A stretch of 52,749 nucleotides of DNA from contig NZ_SOHH01000116.1 of the NCBI RefSeq assembly GCF_004403515.1, positions 381 through 53,129 on the forward strand. Direction: 5' to 3'. Of this stretch, positions 36,483 to 46,367 are shown in pieces. The translations under genes and the position numbers were made by a program. Below the pieces are notes generated by a model. The model ran no database searches. It had not been told where the DNA came from and saw only the letters and a program-made list of their open reading frames with translations. The DNA comes from Cryobacterium fucosi (GTDB lineage: Bacteria; Actinomycetota; Actinomycetes; Actinomycetales; Microbacteriaceae). The number at the start of each line of letters is the position of its first letter. The stretch's first letter is position 1.

Positions 36483-37594
36483 GAGGGGCTCCGTTTCGGA
36501 AGGCGGTCGCGTGGTGTGCCGGAGCGCGGTCCGCGCTTGGCAAATTCGTGGGCCTGCTCGCTCTCGTAGCGCTGGGCCTGTTTCTGGGCGTCGAACTCCG
36601 TCCAGGCGTCGACGATCCGGCCGACGAGGGAATGACGGACGACGTCGGCGCTGGTCAGGCGCACGAAACGGATGTCGTCGACCTGGTCGAGCACGCGGGT
36701 GACGAGCCGGAGCCCGCTCGACCCGACGGGCAGGTCGATCTGGGTGATGTCGCCGGTCACGACCATTTTCGAGCCGAACCCGAGTCGGGTCAGGAACATC
36801 TTCATCTGTTCCGGTGTGGTGTTCTGCGCCTCGTCGAGCACGACGAACGAGGAGTTGAGGGTGCGGCCTCGCATATAGGCGAGGGGCGCCACCTCGATCG
36901 TCCCTGAGGCGAGGAGCTTCGGCACCAGCTCGGGGTCCATCATCTCGTTCAGGGCGTCGTAGAGCGGTCGGAGGTACGGGTCGATCTTCTCCGTCAGGCT
37001 GCCGGGGAGGAAACCGAGGCGTTCCCCGGCCTCGACGGCCGGCCTGGTGAGGATGATCCGGTCGACCTCCTTGCGCTGCAGCGCCTGCACGGCCTTGGCC
37101 ATCGCCAGGTAGGTCTTGCCCGTTCCCGCCGGGCCGATGCCGAACACGATCGTCGCCGTGTCGATGGCGTCGACGTAGTCCTTCTGGCCGACCGTCTTCG
37201 CACGGATGCTCTTGCCCCGGGAGGAGAGGATGGCCGGGCCGAGGCGTTCCGACGGGCTGGTCGAACTGTCGACGCCGAGCATCCGCGACGACGAGGTCAC
37301 CTCGGCCTCGGCGAGGTCACGCCCGCCGCGAATCATCAGCAGCAGTTCGTCGATCAGCCGGCGGGCTGCCTCGACCTGGTCGGCCTGCCCCGTGAGGGTG
37401 ATCTCGTTGCCGCGCACGTGCACGGAAACGCCGGGGTGCTCCCGTTCGATGGTGCTGAGGAGGCGGTCCTGGGCGCCGAGCAGGCGCACCATTGCGATGC
37501 CGTCGACCGACACCCGAGCCTCGACCAGGTTCTCGGCGGCGTCGGCGGCGTCAGCGGCGTCGGCGGCGGCGTCAGCGGCGTCAGCGGAACGCAA
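36479..37594 (-). CDS. phoH: PhoH-family ATPase
   Basis: 371 residues. After a KH-like N-terminal segment ([18 protein letters not shown] sequence) comes the PhoH ATPase with Walker A GPAGTGKT and Walker [10 protein letters not shown], then [12 protein letters not shown]. The start is TTG 37594, which overlaps the HIT gene by 14 bases; GGAGAGGG stands before it. The first 20 residues are a run of Asp-Ala-Ala units from a GC-rich simple repeat. It neighbours ybeY, as in many bacteria, which suggests a role in RNA handling. Confidence 0.93.
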   Translation of the reverse strand: MRSADAADAAADAADAADAAENLVEARVSVDGIAMVRLLGAQDRLLSTIEREHPGVSVHVRGNEITLTGQADQVEAARRLIDELLLMIRGGRDLAEAEVTSSSRMLGVDSSTSPSERLGPAILSSRGKSIRAKTVGQKDYVDAIDTATIVFGIGPAGTGKTYLAMAKAVQALQRKEVDRIILTRPAVEAGERLGFLPGSLTEKIDPYLRPLYDALNEMMDPELVPKLLASGTIEVAPLAYMRGRTLNSSFVVLDEAQNTTPEQMKMFLTRLGFGSKMVVTGDITQIDLPVGSSGLRLVTRVLDQVDDIRFVRLTSADVVRHSLVGRIVDAWTEFDAQKQAQRYESEQAHEFAKRGPRSGTPRDRLPKRSPS

Positions 37595-37973
37595 GGGAGC
37601 CCTCTCCGAGCGACGCGTCCCCGGTCGGGGTCGCCGGACCGGGTTGCGCGAGCAGGTGGGCGTGCACGTGGAAGACGGTCTGGCCGGCGGCCTCGCCGGT
37701 GTTGAAGACCAGGCGGAACTGGCCGTTGGACCGCTCGGCCGCGATCCCGTCGGCGACCGCGACGAGCTCGGCCAGCAACCCGGGGTCCCCGGCCGCGAGC
37801 TCCACCACGTTGCGGTACTGCTGGGTCCTGGTGGTGATGACGACGTGCACGGGCGCCTGCGGAGCGATGTCCTCGAACGCGATGATCCGGTCCGTTTCGG
37901 CGACGATGGTCGCCGGGATTTCGCGCGCGGCGATACGGCTGAAGATGGACGGTTCCTGCCCGGTGGAAGTCAT
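37581..37973 (-). CDS. HIT-family nucleotide-binding protein
   Basis: 130 residues. The histidine triad reads HVHAHLL (H-x-H-x-H), with upstream IIAFEDIAPQAPVHVVITT as in HINT-like phosphoramidases. It is likely a purine nucleotide phosphoramidate hydrolase. It follows rsmE by 19 bases and overlaps phoH. Confidence 0.93.
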   Translation of the reverse strand: MTSTGQEPSIFSRIAAREIPATIVAETDRIIAFEDIAPQAPVHVVITTRTQQYRNVVELAAGDPGLLAELVAVADGIAAERSNGQFRLVFNTGEAAGQTVFHVHAHLLAQPGPATPTGDASLGEGSLAFR

Positions 37974-37992
37974 GGCTCTATCTTAAGCGGCG

Positions 37993-38733
37993 TTACCAGC
38001 GGCCAAGGGTTGCGTTGAGGATGGCGAGGGCAGCCGGGCCGGCGGTCGAGGTGCGCAGCACGGTCTCACCCAGCCGCACCCGGGTCGCACCCGCCTGCTC
38101 GAGCTGGTCCAGTTCGGACGGCGAGATGCCGCCCTCCGGGCCCACGACGAGCAGGATGTCACGGTCGTCGGTGGGGGCGGCGAGCTCGGTGAGCCGAAGC
38201 TCGGCGGTCGGCTCGAGCAGGAGCATCCGGGTGCTGCCCGCCATCACGGCCAGCTGCCTGGTGCTCGCCAGTGCAGCAACCTCCGGCAGCCATGCCCTGA
38301 TCGACTGCTTGGACGCCTCACGCACGATGCTCGCCCAGCGGCCCTGGCCCTTCGCGACCTTGGGGCCTTCCCAGCGGGTCACCGACCGGGAGGCGGCCCA
38401 CGGAATGACGCCGTCGATCCCGAGCTCGGTCGCGGCCTGCACGGCCATTTCGTCGCGGTCGCCCTTGGCCAGGGCCTGCACGAGCAGGATCCGCGGTGTG
38501 CCGGTTTCGACCACGGCGGCCTCGTCGACCCGGAAGGTGAGCAGGCCCCCCTCGGTGCCCGTCACGGTGACGTCGAGCAGCAGTCCGGCGCCGTTCCCGA
38601 TCCGCAGCCGCTCCCCCGGCCTGACCCGGCTCACCGTCACCGCGTGTCTGGCCTCGGCACCGTCGATGCTGAGGACGTCTCCCGGCACGGCCGAGCCGCC
38701 GCGCAGGGAGTCGTCGATGAAGAAATGCGCCAT
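37993..38733 (-). CDS. rsmE: 16S rRNA (uracil-N3)-methyltransferase RsmE
   Basis: 246 residues of the SPOUT class: an N-terminal PUA-like domain (ARHAVTVSRVRPGERLRIGN) and the knotted SAM-binding region with LLVVGPEGGISPSELD and RLGETVLRTSTAGPAALAIL near the end. It methylates U1498 of 16S rRNA. It starts six bases after dnaJ ends, as in many actinobacterial hrcA operons. Confidence 0.96.
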   Translation of the reverse strand: MAHFFIDDSLRGGSAVPGDVLSIDGAEARHAVTVSRVRPGERLRIGNGAGLLLDVTVTGTEGGLLTFRVDEAAVVETGTPRILLVQALAKGDRDEMAVQAATELGIDGVIPWAASRSVTRWEGPKVAKGQGRWASIVREASKQSIRAWLPEVAALASTRQLAVMAGSTRMLLLEPTAELRLTELAAPTDDRDILLVVGPEGGISPSELDQLEQAGATRVRLGETVLRTSTAGPAALAILNATLGRW

Positions 38734-38739
38734 GGAGCT

Positions 38740-39849
38740 CTAGCCGCGGAACCGGTCGCGGAGCTTCGAGAAGAGTCCCTGCTGCACCGCGCTGAGGGTG
38801 GGCGCCGGGGACTTGTGCCGGGCGGCGAACGCTTCGATCAGCTCCCGCTCCTTGTGGTCGAGCCTGGTCGGGGTGGCGACGTGCACGCCGATCCTGAGGT
38901 CGCCGCGTCCGTTGCCGCGCAGCCGGGTCACGCCGCGGTCCTTGATGGTGATGACCTCGGCGCTCTGCACGCCGGCCCGCACCTCCACCTCGATGTCGCC
39001 GTCGAGGGCCTTGACGGTCGCCGTGGTTCCGAGGATCGCATCCGTCATCGGCACCTCCAGGGTGGCGAGCAGGTCGTCGCCGTCGCGGCTGAAGACGTCG
39101 TGGTGGCGCACCTTCATCTCGAGGTACAGGTCGCCGTTCGGGCCGCCGGCCGGTCCGGCCTCGCCGCTGCCGGGCATCTGCAGGCGCAGTCCGGTGTCGA
39201 CGCCGGCCGGGATGTCGACCGGGACGGTGCGGCGGGCGCGCACGCGACCCTGGCCCTGGCAGGTGACGCACGGGGTGGCGATGATGGTGCCGTAGCCGCG
39301 GCAGGAGCCGCAGGGGCTGGACGTCATCACGTTGCCGAGCAGCGAACGCACGGCCCGCTGGATGCTGCCGGTGCCGTGACAGATGTCGCAGGTGACCGGA
39401 GAGGTGCCCGGCTGGCAGCAGGTGCCGCTGCAGCTCGTGCAGAGGACTGCCGTGTCGACCTCGAGATCGCGGTGGGTTCCGAAGATGATCTCGTCGAGGT
39501 CGAGTTCGACCCGGATCAGCGCGTCCTGGCCACGGTCCCGGCGGGACTTGGGACCGCGGCTGGTTCCGCCACCGCCGAAGAAGGTCTCGAAAATGTCGCC
39601 GAAGTTGCCGAAGTTGCCCGCGTCGAACCCGCCGCCGGAGTGGCCGTTGCCACCGCGGTCGTAGTTGTCACGCTGCTTGGCGTCGCTGAGCACGTCGTAG
39701 GCGTGAGTCACCGATTTGAACCGCTCCGAGGCATCCGCGCCGGGGTTCACGTCAGGGTGCAACTGCCGGGCGAGGCGCCGGTAGGCCTTCTTGATCTCGT
39801 CTGTCGTGGCGTCGCGGGCGACACCGAGTACTTCGTAATGGTCAGCCAA
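38740..39849 (-). CDS. dnaJ: Chaperone DnaJ (DnaJ2 type)
   Basis: 369 residues. The J domain begins [20 protein letters not shown], with HPD in [11 protein letters not shown] Gly-rich segment and a zinc domain with four Cys pairs follow ([33 protein letters not shown]), then the substrate domains. The first repeat ends GTC instead of the usual GxG and carries an additional Cys. The start is a TTG at 39849 with AGGAG upstream. It follows hrcA and works with DnaK. Confidence 0.95.
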   Translation of the reverse strand: MADHYEVLGVARDATTDEIKKAYRRLARQLHPDVNPGADASERFKSVTHAYDVLSDAKQRDNYDRGGNGHSGGGFDAGNFGNFGDIFETFFGGGGTSRGPKSRRDRGQDALIRVELDLDEIIFGTHRDLEVDTAVLCTSCSGTCCQPGTSPVTCDICHGTGSIQRAVRSLLGNVMTSSPCGSCRGYGTIIATPCVTCQGQGRVRARRTVPVDIPAGVDTGLRLQMPGSGEAGPAGGPNGDLYLEMKVRHHDVFSRDGDDLLATLEVPMTDAILGTTATVKALDGDIEVEVRAGVQSAEVITIKDRGVTRLRGNGRGDLRIGVHVATPTRLDHKERELIEAFAARHKSPAPTLSAVQQGLFSKLRDRFRG

Positions 39850-39937
39850 AGCTGGCTCTCCTAGGTCTGTTCGGGTGCTCCGGCGGGTGTGGCCCGGGGA
39901 GCGTTTCGATGGGGTGTTCGGTGTGGAGTCTGGGGGC

Positions 39938-40969
39938 TCATTCGAGCAGGCGGGACAGGTAGCGGGCGACGGCGCGCACGGCCGCCATGTTGTTCGAATA
40001 GTCCATCCGGGTCGGGCCGAGCACACCCAGCCGGGCGAGGTTGCCGCCCTGCGAGGAATAGCCGCTCGTGAGCACGGAGGTTTCGGCCAAGCCGAACGGC
40101 GCGTTCTCCCGGCCGATGCTCACCGACACGCCGTGCTGGTCGGTGGCCATCTCGCCGAAGAGGCGCAGCAGCACGACCTGCTCCTCGATGGCTTCGAGCA
40201 CCGGGTAGATGCTCCCGGAGAAGTCCTCCTCGGTCCTGACCAGGTTCGCCGCCCCGGCCATCACGAGCCGGTCCTGGCGATTGGCGCCGATCTGGTCGCG
40301 CAGGGTGTCCCTGATCAGGTCGGCGGCTTCCCGCTGCGGCACGGGTCCCGTGCCGGACGCGCCGGCGAGGTCGGTTGCGACCAGGGCCGCTGCCGCCTCG
40401 CTCATGCTCAGGCCGATGACCGCCGCGTTCAATCCGGCCCGGAGGTCGACGAGCACGGGTTCCTCGATCGGGCGAGGCAAATCGATCACGCGCTGCTCGA
40501 CCCGGCCCGCGTCGGTGATGAGCACGGAGAGCAGGCGGGTGTCTGAGAGCGGCACGAGTTCGATATGCCGCACCCTGGCCCGGGACAGGGACGGGTATTG
40601 CACGAGCGCGACCTGGTGGGTGAGCTGGGACAGCAGTCGCACGCTTCGGGAGAGCACCTCGTCGAGGTCGGCGGACTGGCCGAGGAACGTTTCGATGGCC
40701 TGGCGTTGCGCGGCGGAGAGCGGGCGGAGGTCGGCGAGGTGGTCGACGAAGACCCGGTAGCCCTTATCGGTGGGGATTCGCCCCGAGGAGGTGTGCGGGG
40801 CCGCGATGAGCTCCTCCTCCTCGAGGATGGCCATGTCGTTGCGGATGGTGGCCGCGGAGACTCCGAAGGAGTGGCGGTCGACGATGGACTTCGACCCGAC
40901 GGGCTCCCTCGACGCGACATAGTCCTGCACGATCACGCGCAGAACCTCGAGACTGCGATCGGACACCAT
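39938..40969 (-). CDS. hrcA: Heat-inducible transcription repressor HrcA
   Basis: 343 residues. An N-terminal winged helix ([19 protein letters not shown], then [19 protein letters not shown]) and a C-terminal GAF-like dimer region ending [24 protein letters not shown] with GPTRMDY are diagnostic. It represses heat-shock genes via CIRCE sites. ATG at 40969 is the natural start, although open frame extends to 41038. It heads the long operon and probably regulates itself. Confidence 0.96.
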   Translation of the reverse strand: MVSDRSLEVLRVIVQDYVASREPVGSKSIVDRHSFGVSAATIRNDMAILEEEELIAAPHTSSGRIPTDKGYRVFVDHLADLRPLSAAQRQAIETFLGQSADLDEVLSRSVRLLSQLTHQVALVQYPSLSRARVRHIELVPLSDTRLLSVLITDAGRVEQRVIDLPRPIEEPVLVDLRAGLNAAVIGLSMSEAAAALVATDLAGASGTGPVPQREAADLIRDTLRDQIGANRQDRLVMAGAANLVRTEEDFSGSIYPVLEAIEEQVVLLRLFGEMATDQHGVSVSIGRENAPFGLAETSVLTSGYSSQGGNLARLGVLGPTRMDYSNNMAAVRAVARYLSRLLE

Positions 40970-41011
40970 GCGAATCGCCTCCTCCTGGTCGGTCGCGAGG
41001 GCCGGTCTCGA

Positions 41012-41038
41012 CTGGCACTCGGGGTGATTGACTGCCAA
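41012..41038. promoter_or_regulatory. CIRCE-like HrcA operator
   Basis: Reading toward hrcA, TTGGCAGTC and GAGTGCCAG are separated by exactly nine bases, against the CIRCE consensus TTAGCACTC-N9-GAGTGCTAA (14 of 18 arm positions match). It lies 43 bases upstream of the hrcA start, the expected place for autoregulation. Confidence 0.8.
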
Positions 41039-41140
41039 TCATACCGCCAGCTGCTGGGCGCGCCCCATTGCCCCCTGAGGATTGGGCGCAGTAGCTTAGG
41101 CATGTAATGCACCTCTCCCTGTGCGCTGAAAGGCATGATC

Positions 41141-41593
41141 ATGAGCGATTCCACCGGCAACACCCCCGAAGACCCGAACCTGGGCCAGCGGCCCCCGCAA
41201 GCTCCGTACCAGCCCGCAGCATCCACCCCGGTGGCCGCCGCGCCGCTCTCCGACGTCGATGACCGGCAGTGGGCGTCTTTCGCGCACCTCGGCGGAGTCC
41301 TCGGTTTCCTGCCCTCCCTGATCATCTGGCTCGTGTTCAAGGACCGCGGCCGGTTCACGTCGGTCGAGGCGAAGGAAGCGCTGAACTTCCAGATCACACT
41401 GCTGATCGGTTACATCGCCGTGAACATCCTCGCGACCTTCCTCGCCATGGTGACGTTTGGCATCGGCGGAGTCCTCGCAGGACTAGCGTGGGTGCTGTGG
41501 GTCGTCGGAGTGATCTTCTCGATCATGGGCTTCATGAAGGCCAAGGACGGTCAGCACTACCAGTACCCGTTCGCCCTCCGCCTGATCAAGTAG
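41141..41593 (+). CDS. DUF4870-domain membrane protein
   Basis: 150 residues. A Pro/Ala-rich soluble N-terminus (~45 residues) is followed by three or so hydrophobic segments: WASFAHLGGVLGFLPSLIIW, then FQITLLIGYIAVNILATFL and a final one before HYQYPFALRLIK. The DUF4870 pattern KDRGRFTSVEAKEALNFQ is clear. Function unknown; it is probably a small membrane (Tic20-like) protein. ATG 41141 is chosen, as AAAGG stands seven bases before it. A paralogue follows 43 bases later. Confidence 0.85.
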   Translation: MSDSTGNTPEDPNLGQRPPQAPYQPAASTPVAAAPLSDVDDRQWASFAHLGGVLGFLPSLIIWLVFKDRGRFTSVEAKEALNFQITLLIGYIAVNILATFLAMVTFGIGGVLAGLAWVLWVVGVIFSIMGFMKAKDGQHYQYPFALRLIK

Positions 41594-41636
41594 TCCAGCC
41601 GGCGCCCGGCGCCCGTCACTGACAAAAGGAGTACGA

Positions 41637-42008
41637 ATGTCCGCCATGCCCCCACCCGCCAGCCCGTACCAGGCGCCGACCCCCATGAATCCGTCCGATG
41701 AGAAACTCTGGGCCACGCTGATCCACATTGGTGGAATCCTCTTCGGGTTCCTGCCTGCGCTGATCGGCTACCTTGTGCTCAAGGACCGGGGGCCGTTCAT
41801 CCGCGCGCACACCGCGACGGCGCTGAACTTCCAGATCACACTTCTCATCGCTTATATCGTCGGTGGAATCCTGACCCTGGTCCTGGTCGGCTTCCTCGTG
41901 CTGTTCGCCGCGTGGATCCTCACGATCGTGTTCGGCATCATGGCGGCCCTGGCCGCCAACAAGGGCGAGTACTACACGTACCCGCTCACCATCAAGTTCA
42001 TCAGCTAG
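41637..42008 (+). CDS. DUF4870-domain membrane protein, second paralogue
   Basis: 123 residues, with the same layout as the gene before it but a shorter N-terminus: LWATLIHIGGILFGFLPAL, KDRGPFIRAHTATALNFQ, ITLLIAYIVGGILTL, ending EYYTYPLTIKFIS. AAAGGAG precedes the ATG. The pair looks like a tandem duplication; both are likely cotranscribed. Confidence 0.85.
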   Translation: MSAMPPPASPYQAPTPMNPSDEKLWATLIHIGGILFGFLPALIGYLVLKDRGPFIRAHTATALNFQITLLIAYIVGGILTLVLVGFLVLFAAWILTIVFGIMAALAANKGEYYTYPLTIKFIS

Positions 42009-42029
42009 GTCGGGGCAAGTCTGACCGCC

Positions 42030-42120
42030 GGTGATTGAGCCTGTCGAAATCGCCTCCACCGGGTCTCGACAAGCTCGACCACCGGGTCGAGGCAAGCTCG
42101 ACCACCGGGTCGGGGCAAGC
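42030..42120. repeat. Quasi-palindromic repeat cluster 1
   Basis: Between the DUF4870 gene and hemW are one copy of GGTGATTGAGC..GTCGAAATC (42030-42051) and two inverted-sense tandem 23-bp copies of the form GGGTCxxGxCAAGCTCGACCACC (from 42061), with a partial third. The family matches clusters at 45984-46112 and 47682-47849. Confidence 0.85.
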
Positions 42121-42122
42121 GG

Positions 42123-43349
42123 TCAGTCGCTCAGCAACCGGCGCACGACCGCATCCGCGAGCAGCCGTCCTCTCCTGGTCAATTCAATTGATCCGGACAG
42201 GGCGGCTTTCGCGTCGATGAGCTCGTCGGCGATGAGCCCGGCGACCTCGTGCCGGCCCGGCTCCGCGAGCGATGCGATCGGGATGCCTTCCCGGATGCGG
42301 GTGAGCAGCAGCACGCGCTCGACCTCCCGGGTGGCGGCGTCCAGGGTCTCCCGACCGGCCGCCGGTGAGTCCCCGGCGAGGATCCGGTCGGCGTAAGCCG
42401 ACGGATGCTTGACGTTCCACCAGCGCACGCCGCCCACGTGGCTGTGTGCGCCGGGTCCGACGCCCCACCAGTCCTGGCTGCGCCAGTAGGCGAGGTTGTG
42501 CCGGGAACGGTGGGCGTCATCCGTTGCCCAGTTGCTGACCTCGTACCAGCCGTAACCGGCGTCGGCGAGCAGCTCGTCGGCGAGCTCGTAGAACTCGGCC
42601 TGCTGGTCCTCGTCGACAGGAACGAGCTCACCGCGTTTGATCTGCCTGGCGAGCCTGGTTCCCTCCTCAACGATCAGCGAGTACGCGCTGATGTGGGTCG
42701 GCGCCAGACCGATGGCCTGCTCGAGGCTGGCCCGCCAATCGGCGAGAGACTCCCCCGGCGTGCCGTAGATCAGGTCGAGGCTCACGTCGAGCCCGGCGGC
42801 ACGGGCCAACTCCACGACGAGCGGCACCTTCTCCGGGTCGTGCGTGCGCTCGAGGGTGGCCAGCACGCGCGGCACGGCCGACTGCATGCCGAACGAGACC
42901 CGGGTGAACCCGGCGGCGGCCAGCCGGGCAAGGTAGTCGGCGTCGACGGAGTCGGGGTTCGCCTCCGTGGTGACCTCGGCCCCCGCGGCGAGACCCCAGG
43001 TGCTCCGCACGGAGTCCAGCATCCGGATCAGGTGCTCGGCCGGCAGCAGGGTCGGTGTGCCGCCGCCGAAGAAGACGGTGGCCGCCTGGCGGGCGGGCAC
43101 CCCCGAGGCGTCGAGGATGCGTCCGGCCGCCTCGACCTCACTGATCGCCTGGCCCGCATAGTCGTGCTGGGAGGCTCCCCGCAGCTCGGTGGCCGTGTAG
43201 GTGTTGAAGTCGCAGTAGCCGCAGCGCACCCGGCAGAACGGCACGTGCAGGTACACGCCGAAGTCGCGGTCTGCGGCGCCGACCGCCGCCGACGCAGGCA
43301 GCAGGCCGTCGCGGGGTGCCGGGTCTCCGAGGGGCAGGGCGCTACCCAT
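42123..43349 (-). CDS. hemW: Radical SAM heme chaperone HemW
   Basis: 408 residues. The radical SAM cluster motif is C39, C43, C46 in VPFCRVRCGYCDF, followed by VFFGGGTPTLL, TTEANPDSVDADYL and a HemN_C domain. The CX3CX2C pattern without the extra Cys of HemN points to HemW, a heme-binding chaperone often misnamed coproporphyrinogen oxidase. It is the last gene of the lepA-DUF1990-hemW unit. Confidence 0.93.
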   Translation of the reverse strand: MGSALPLGDPAPRDGLLPASAAVGAADRDFGVYLHVPFCRVRCGYCDFNTYTATELRGASQHDYAGQAISEVEAAGRILDASGVPARQAATVFFGGGTPTLLPAEHLIRMLDSVRSTWGLAAGAEVTTEANPDSVDADYLARLAAAGFTRVSFGMQSAVPRVLATLERTHDPEKVPLVVELARAAGLDVSLDLIYGTPGESLADWRASLEQAIGLAPTHISAYSLIVEEGTRLARQIKRGELVPVDEDQQAEFYELADELLADAGYGWYEVSNWATDDAHRSRHNLAYWRSQDWWGVGPGAHSHVGGVRWWNVKHPSAYADRILAGDSPAAGRETLDAATREVERVLLLTRIREGIPIASLAEPGRHEVAGLIADELIDAKAALSGSIELTRRGRLLADAVVRRLLSD

Positions 43350-43353
43350 CGGG

Positions 43354-44001
43354 TCAGGCCGCGCCGATCGGGTGCAGGGCGCGCAGGTAGCGTTTCGTGA
43401 ACTTCGCCTGCTGCAGGCGAACGATCGGCCAGCCCATCCGGTATCGCCAGTTGCTCGGCCGGGAGAAGGCGCGAATGGTCAGCCAGACCGAGTCGTCGTC
43501 GCGCTTGTCGACGATGAAGGACTCCTCGCCGCTGGCCGGGTGCCCGACCATGGTGCCGTAGGCGAATCCGACCCGGTCGGGCTCGTCGATCACGTAGACG
43601 ACCCGCACGGGGGCGTCGACGGTGAACGGGCCGGCCTTGACCGACAGGTGGGCTGACATGCCGTTGACGATGTACGGAGTGCCGTCGTCGCCGAACGTGG
43701 CCTCGTTCGCCGGGCTCTTCTGGTCCCTGGCGGCCTGGCCGTCGGCGTTGAAGACGAGGCCGGTGTACTGCTCACCGGTGCTGCTCAGCAGGTCGGTGAC
43801 CGTCATCCCGCTCCCCCGCTGCACGCCCCAGGTCATCAGCGACTTGGAGGCCAGCTGGAAGCGTTCCTCCCCGCTGCCCAGACGCACCGTGCGTTCGATC
43901 GGCCGGTAGCCCTTCGGCGGGTAGCGGAGCAGGTCGGGGGCGAGGGTGCCGCCGATGGACGCGTAGGTGACGGCGGTATCGGTGAAGGTGGCGCGTCGCA
44001 T
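43354..44001 (-). CDS. DUF1990-family protein
   Basis: 215 residues. The DUF1990 pattern begins TYASIGGTLAPDLLRYPPKGYRPIERTV and includes SLMTWGVQRGSG in the middle and VGFAYGTMVGHPASGEESF, a domain of unknown function seen in actinobacteria and plants. No signal or membrane segment. It is packed between lepA and hemW with gaps of four bases, an arrangement found in several actinobacteria. No function is assigned. Confidence 0.85.
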   Translation of the reverse strand: MRRATFTDTAVTYASIGGTLAPDLLRYPPKGYRPIERTVRLGSGEERFQLASKSLMTWGVQRGSGMTVTDLLSSTGEQYTGLVFNADGQAARDQKSPANEATFGDDGTPYIVNGMSAHLSVKAGPFTVDAPVRVVYVIDEPDRVGFAYGTMVGHPASGEESFIVDKRDDDSVWLTIRAFSRPSNWRYRMGWPIVRLQQAKFTKRYLRALHPIGAA

Positions 44002-44005
44002 CCGG

Positions 44006-45859
44006 CTACTTCTTCTCTTTCTTGGGCGGCTCGTCGCCGGAGAGCGCGGCGATGAACGCCTCTTGGGGAACCTCGACCCGGCCGACCATCTTCATCCGTT
44101 TCTTGCCCTCCTTCTGCTTCTCCAGCAGTTTGCGCTTGCGGGAGATGTCGCCGCCGTAGCACTTGGCCAGCACGTCCTTGCGGATGGCGCTGATGGACTC
44201 GCGGGCGATGATGCGGGCGCCGATCGCGGCCTGGATCGGCACGTCGAACTGCTGGCGCGGGATGAGCTTCCGCAGCCTGCCCGTCATCAGCACGCCGTAG
44301 TCGTAGGCCTTGTCGCGGTGCACGATGGCGCTGAACGCGTCGACCTGCTCGCCCTGGAGGAGGATGTCGACCTTGACCAGGTCGGCCTCCTGCGAGCCGA
44401 TCGGCTCGTAGTCGAGCGAACCGTAGCCGGCGGTGCGGCTCTTGAGATTGTCGAAGAAGTCGAAGACGATCTCGCCGAGCGGCATCGTGTAGCGGATCTC
44501 GACCCGGTCTTCGCCGAGGTAGTCCATGCCGAGCAGGGTGCCGCGGCGACTCTGGCAGAGTTCCATGATCACGCCGACGTAGTCCTTGGGGGCGAGGATC
44601 GCAGCCTTGACGATCGGTTCCTCGACCTTGGCGATCTTGCCGTTGGGGAACTCGCTCGGGTTGGTGACCGTGACGGTCTTCTTGTCGTCGGTGGTGACCT
44701 CGTAGATCACGCTCGGCGCGGTGGTGATCAGGTCGAGCCCGAACTCCCGGTCGAGGCGTTCGGTGATGATCTCCAGGTGCAGCAGACCGAGGAAGCCGCA
44801 GCGGAAACCGAAGCCGAGGGCGACGGATGTCTCCGGTTCGTAGACGAGGGAGGCATCCGACAGCTTGAGCTTGTCGAGGGCCTCGCGGAGCGCCGGGTAG
44901 TCGCTGCCGTCGATCGGGTACAGGCCGGAGAACACCATCGGCTTGGGCTCGGTGTACCCGGGCAGGGCTACGGTGGCGGGGCGCAGGGCGGTCGTGACGG
45001 TGTCGCCGACCTTGGACTGGCGCACGTCCTTCACGCCGGTGATCAGGTAGCCGACCTCGCCGACGCCGAGACCCTTGCTCACGGTGGGTTCCGGGCTCGT
45101 GACGCCGATCTCGAGGATCTCGTGGGTGGCCCGGGTGGACATCATCTGGATCTTCTCGCGCGGGTTCAGCTTGCCGTCGATCATGCGCACGTAGGTGACG
45201 ACGCCGCGGTAGCTGTCGTAGACCGAGTCGAAGATCATCGCGCGGGCGGGGGCGGCCGGGTCGCCGACCGGGGCAGGGATCAGCCGGGTGGCCCGGTCAA
45301 GCAGCTCGGCGACGCCGACACCGGTCTTGCCGGAGACGCGCAGCACGTCGTCGGGGCTGCCGCCGATCAGGCTGGCCAGCTCCTTCGCGTACTTGTCGGG
45401 GTCGGCCGCCGGGAGGTCGATCTTGTTGAGCACGGGGATGATCGTGAGGTCGTTCTCGAGCGCCAAATAGAGGTTGGCGAGGGTCTGGGCCTCGATGCCC
45501 TGGGCGGCGTCGACGAGCAGGATGGCACCCTCACAGGCGGCCAGGCTGCGGGAGACCTCGTAGGTGAAGTCGACGTGCCCGGGAGTGTCGATCATGTTCA
45601 GGGCGTAGGTCTGCCCGTCGAGTTCCCACGGCATCCGCACGGCCTGGCTCTTGATGGTGATGCCGCGCTCGCGCTCGATGTCCATCCGGTCCAGGTACTG
45701 GGCGCGCATCGCCCGGTCGTCGACGACCCCGGTGATCTGCAGCATCCGGTCGGCCAGCGTCGACTTTCCGTGGTCGATGTGGGCAATGATGCAGAAGTTA
45801 CGGATGAACTCGGGAGGTGTTGCGGCCGGTTCAAGCGCAGTGAGGGGTCTCGGTGACAT
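44006..45859 (-). CDS. lepA: Elongation factor 4 (LepA)
   Basis: 617 residues. GTPase motifs are [18 protein letters not shown] and NKIDLP; domain II and the EF4-specific C-terminal domain follow ([25 protein letters not shown]). LepA acts on the ribosome during translation and assembly. The start MSPRPLT at 45859 is consistent with family length. It reads in one unit with DUF1990 and hemW. Confidence 0.97.
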   Translation of the reverse strand: MSPRPLTALEPAATPPEFIRNFCIIAHIDHGKSTLADRMLQITGVVDDRAMRAQYLDRMDIERERGITIKSQAVRMPWELDGQTYALNMIDTPGHVDFTYEVSRSLAACEGAILLVDAAQGIEAQTLANLYLALENDLTIIPVLNKIDLPAADPDKYAKELASLIGGSPDDVLRVSGKTGVGVAELLDRATRLIPAPVGDPAAPARAMIFDSVYDSYRGVVTYVRMIDGKLNPREKIQMMSTRATHEILEIGVTSPEPTVSKGLGVGEVGYLITGVKDVRQSKVGDTVTTALRPATVALPGYTEPKPMVFSGLYPIDGSDYPALREALDKLKLSDASLVYEPETSVALGFGFRCGFLGLLHLEIITERLDREFGLDLITTAPSVIYEVTTDDKKTVTVTNPSEFPNGKIAKVEEPIVKAAILAPKDYVGVIMELCQSRRGTLLGMDYLGEDRVEIRYTMPLGEIVFDFFDNLKSRTAGYGSLDYEPIGSQEADLVKVDILLQGEQVDAFSAIVHRDKAYDYGVLMTGRLRKLIPRQQFDVPIQAAIGARIIARESISAIRKDVLAKCYGGDISRKRKLLEKQKEGKKRMKMVGRVEVPQEAFIAALSGDEPPKKEKK

Positions 45860-46367
45860 GGTCTGGCAATTCTCCCATAGCTGGCTGGTCGCCGGTTTCG
45901 CCCGGCCATCCGATCTGGTGGAGCTTGCCCGCAGCCTGCTCGCCGGTCAGCTCGAACTGATTCGCGAGATCGAGGATGCCCGGCGTTCGAGCTCGTCGAG
46001 ACCGGGTGTCGGTGGTCGAGCCTGTCGAGACCCCGGTGCGCCGATTTCGATGCTCAATCACCGGTGGTCGAGCCCGTCGAGACCCCCGTCGGTGGTCGAG
46101 CCCGTCGAGACCCCGCTCGCCCCGGGGTCCCGCCGCCGCGCCGGTTTCGGCAGCCCGCGTCCGCGGCCGCGGTAGCGCCCTGCCGATTCGGGCGCCGCGA
46201 GAGGGCATCCCGCCCTCCACGGTGGCACCCCCGCGTGCCCGGGGATTCCGCCCCAGCGGGTGCCCGCTCTCCCTCCACATTATGGGTTTGATCAGCTTAT
46301 CCACGGCGTGTGTGTGGGGGGTGTTTCGGGTGCGGGAATGTCGGTGGGTGCCCGTACTGTGACCGGT
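45860..46367. repeat. Gap with repeat cluster 2 between lepA and HNH gene
   Basis: The 508-bp gap contains copies of the quasi-palindrome GGTGGTCGAGC..GTCGAGACC at 46011-46032, 46063-46084 and 46091-46112, with partial copies near 45984 and 46043. From 46113 it is GC-rich without a gene. At 45860-45990 there is an open segment on both strands that could encode a short peptide (see findings). The HNH promoter is likely near 46280-46360. Confidence 0.8.
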
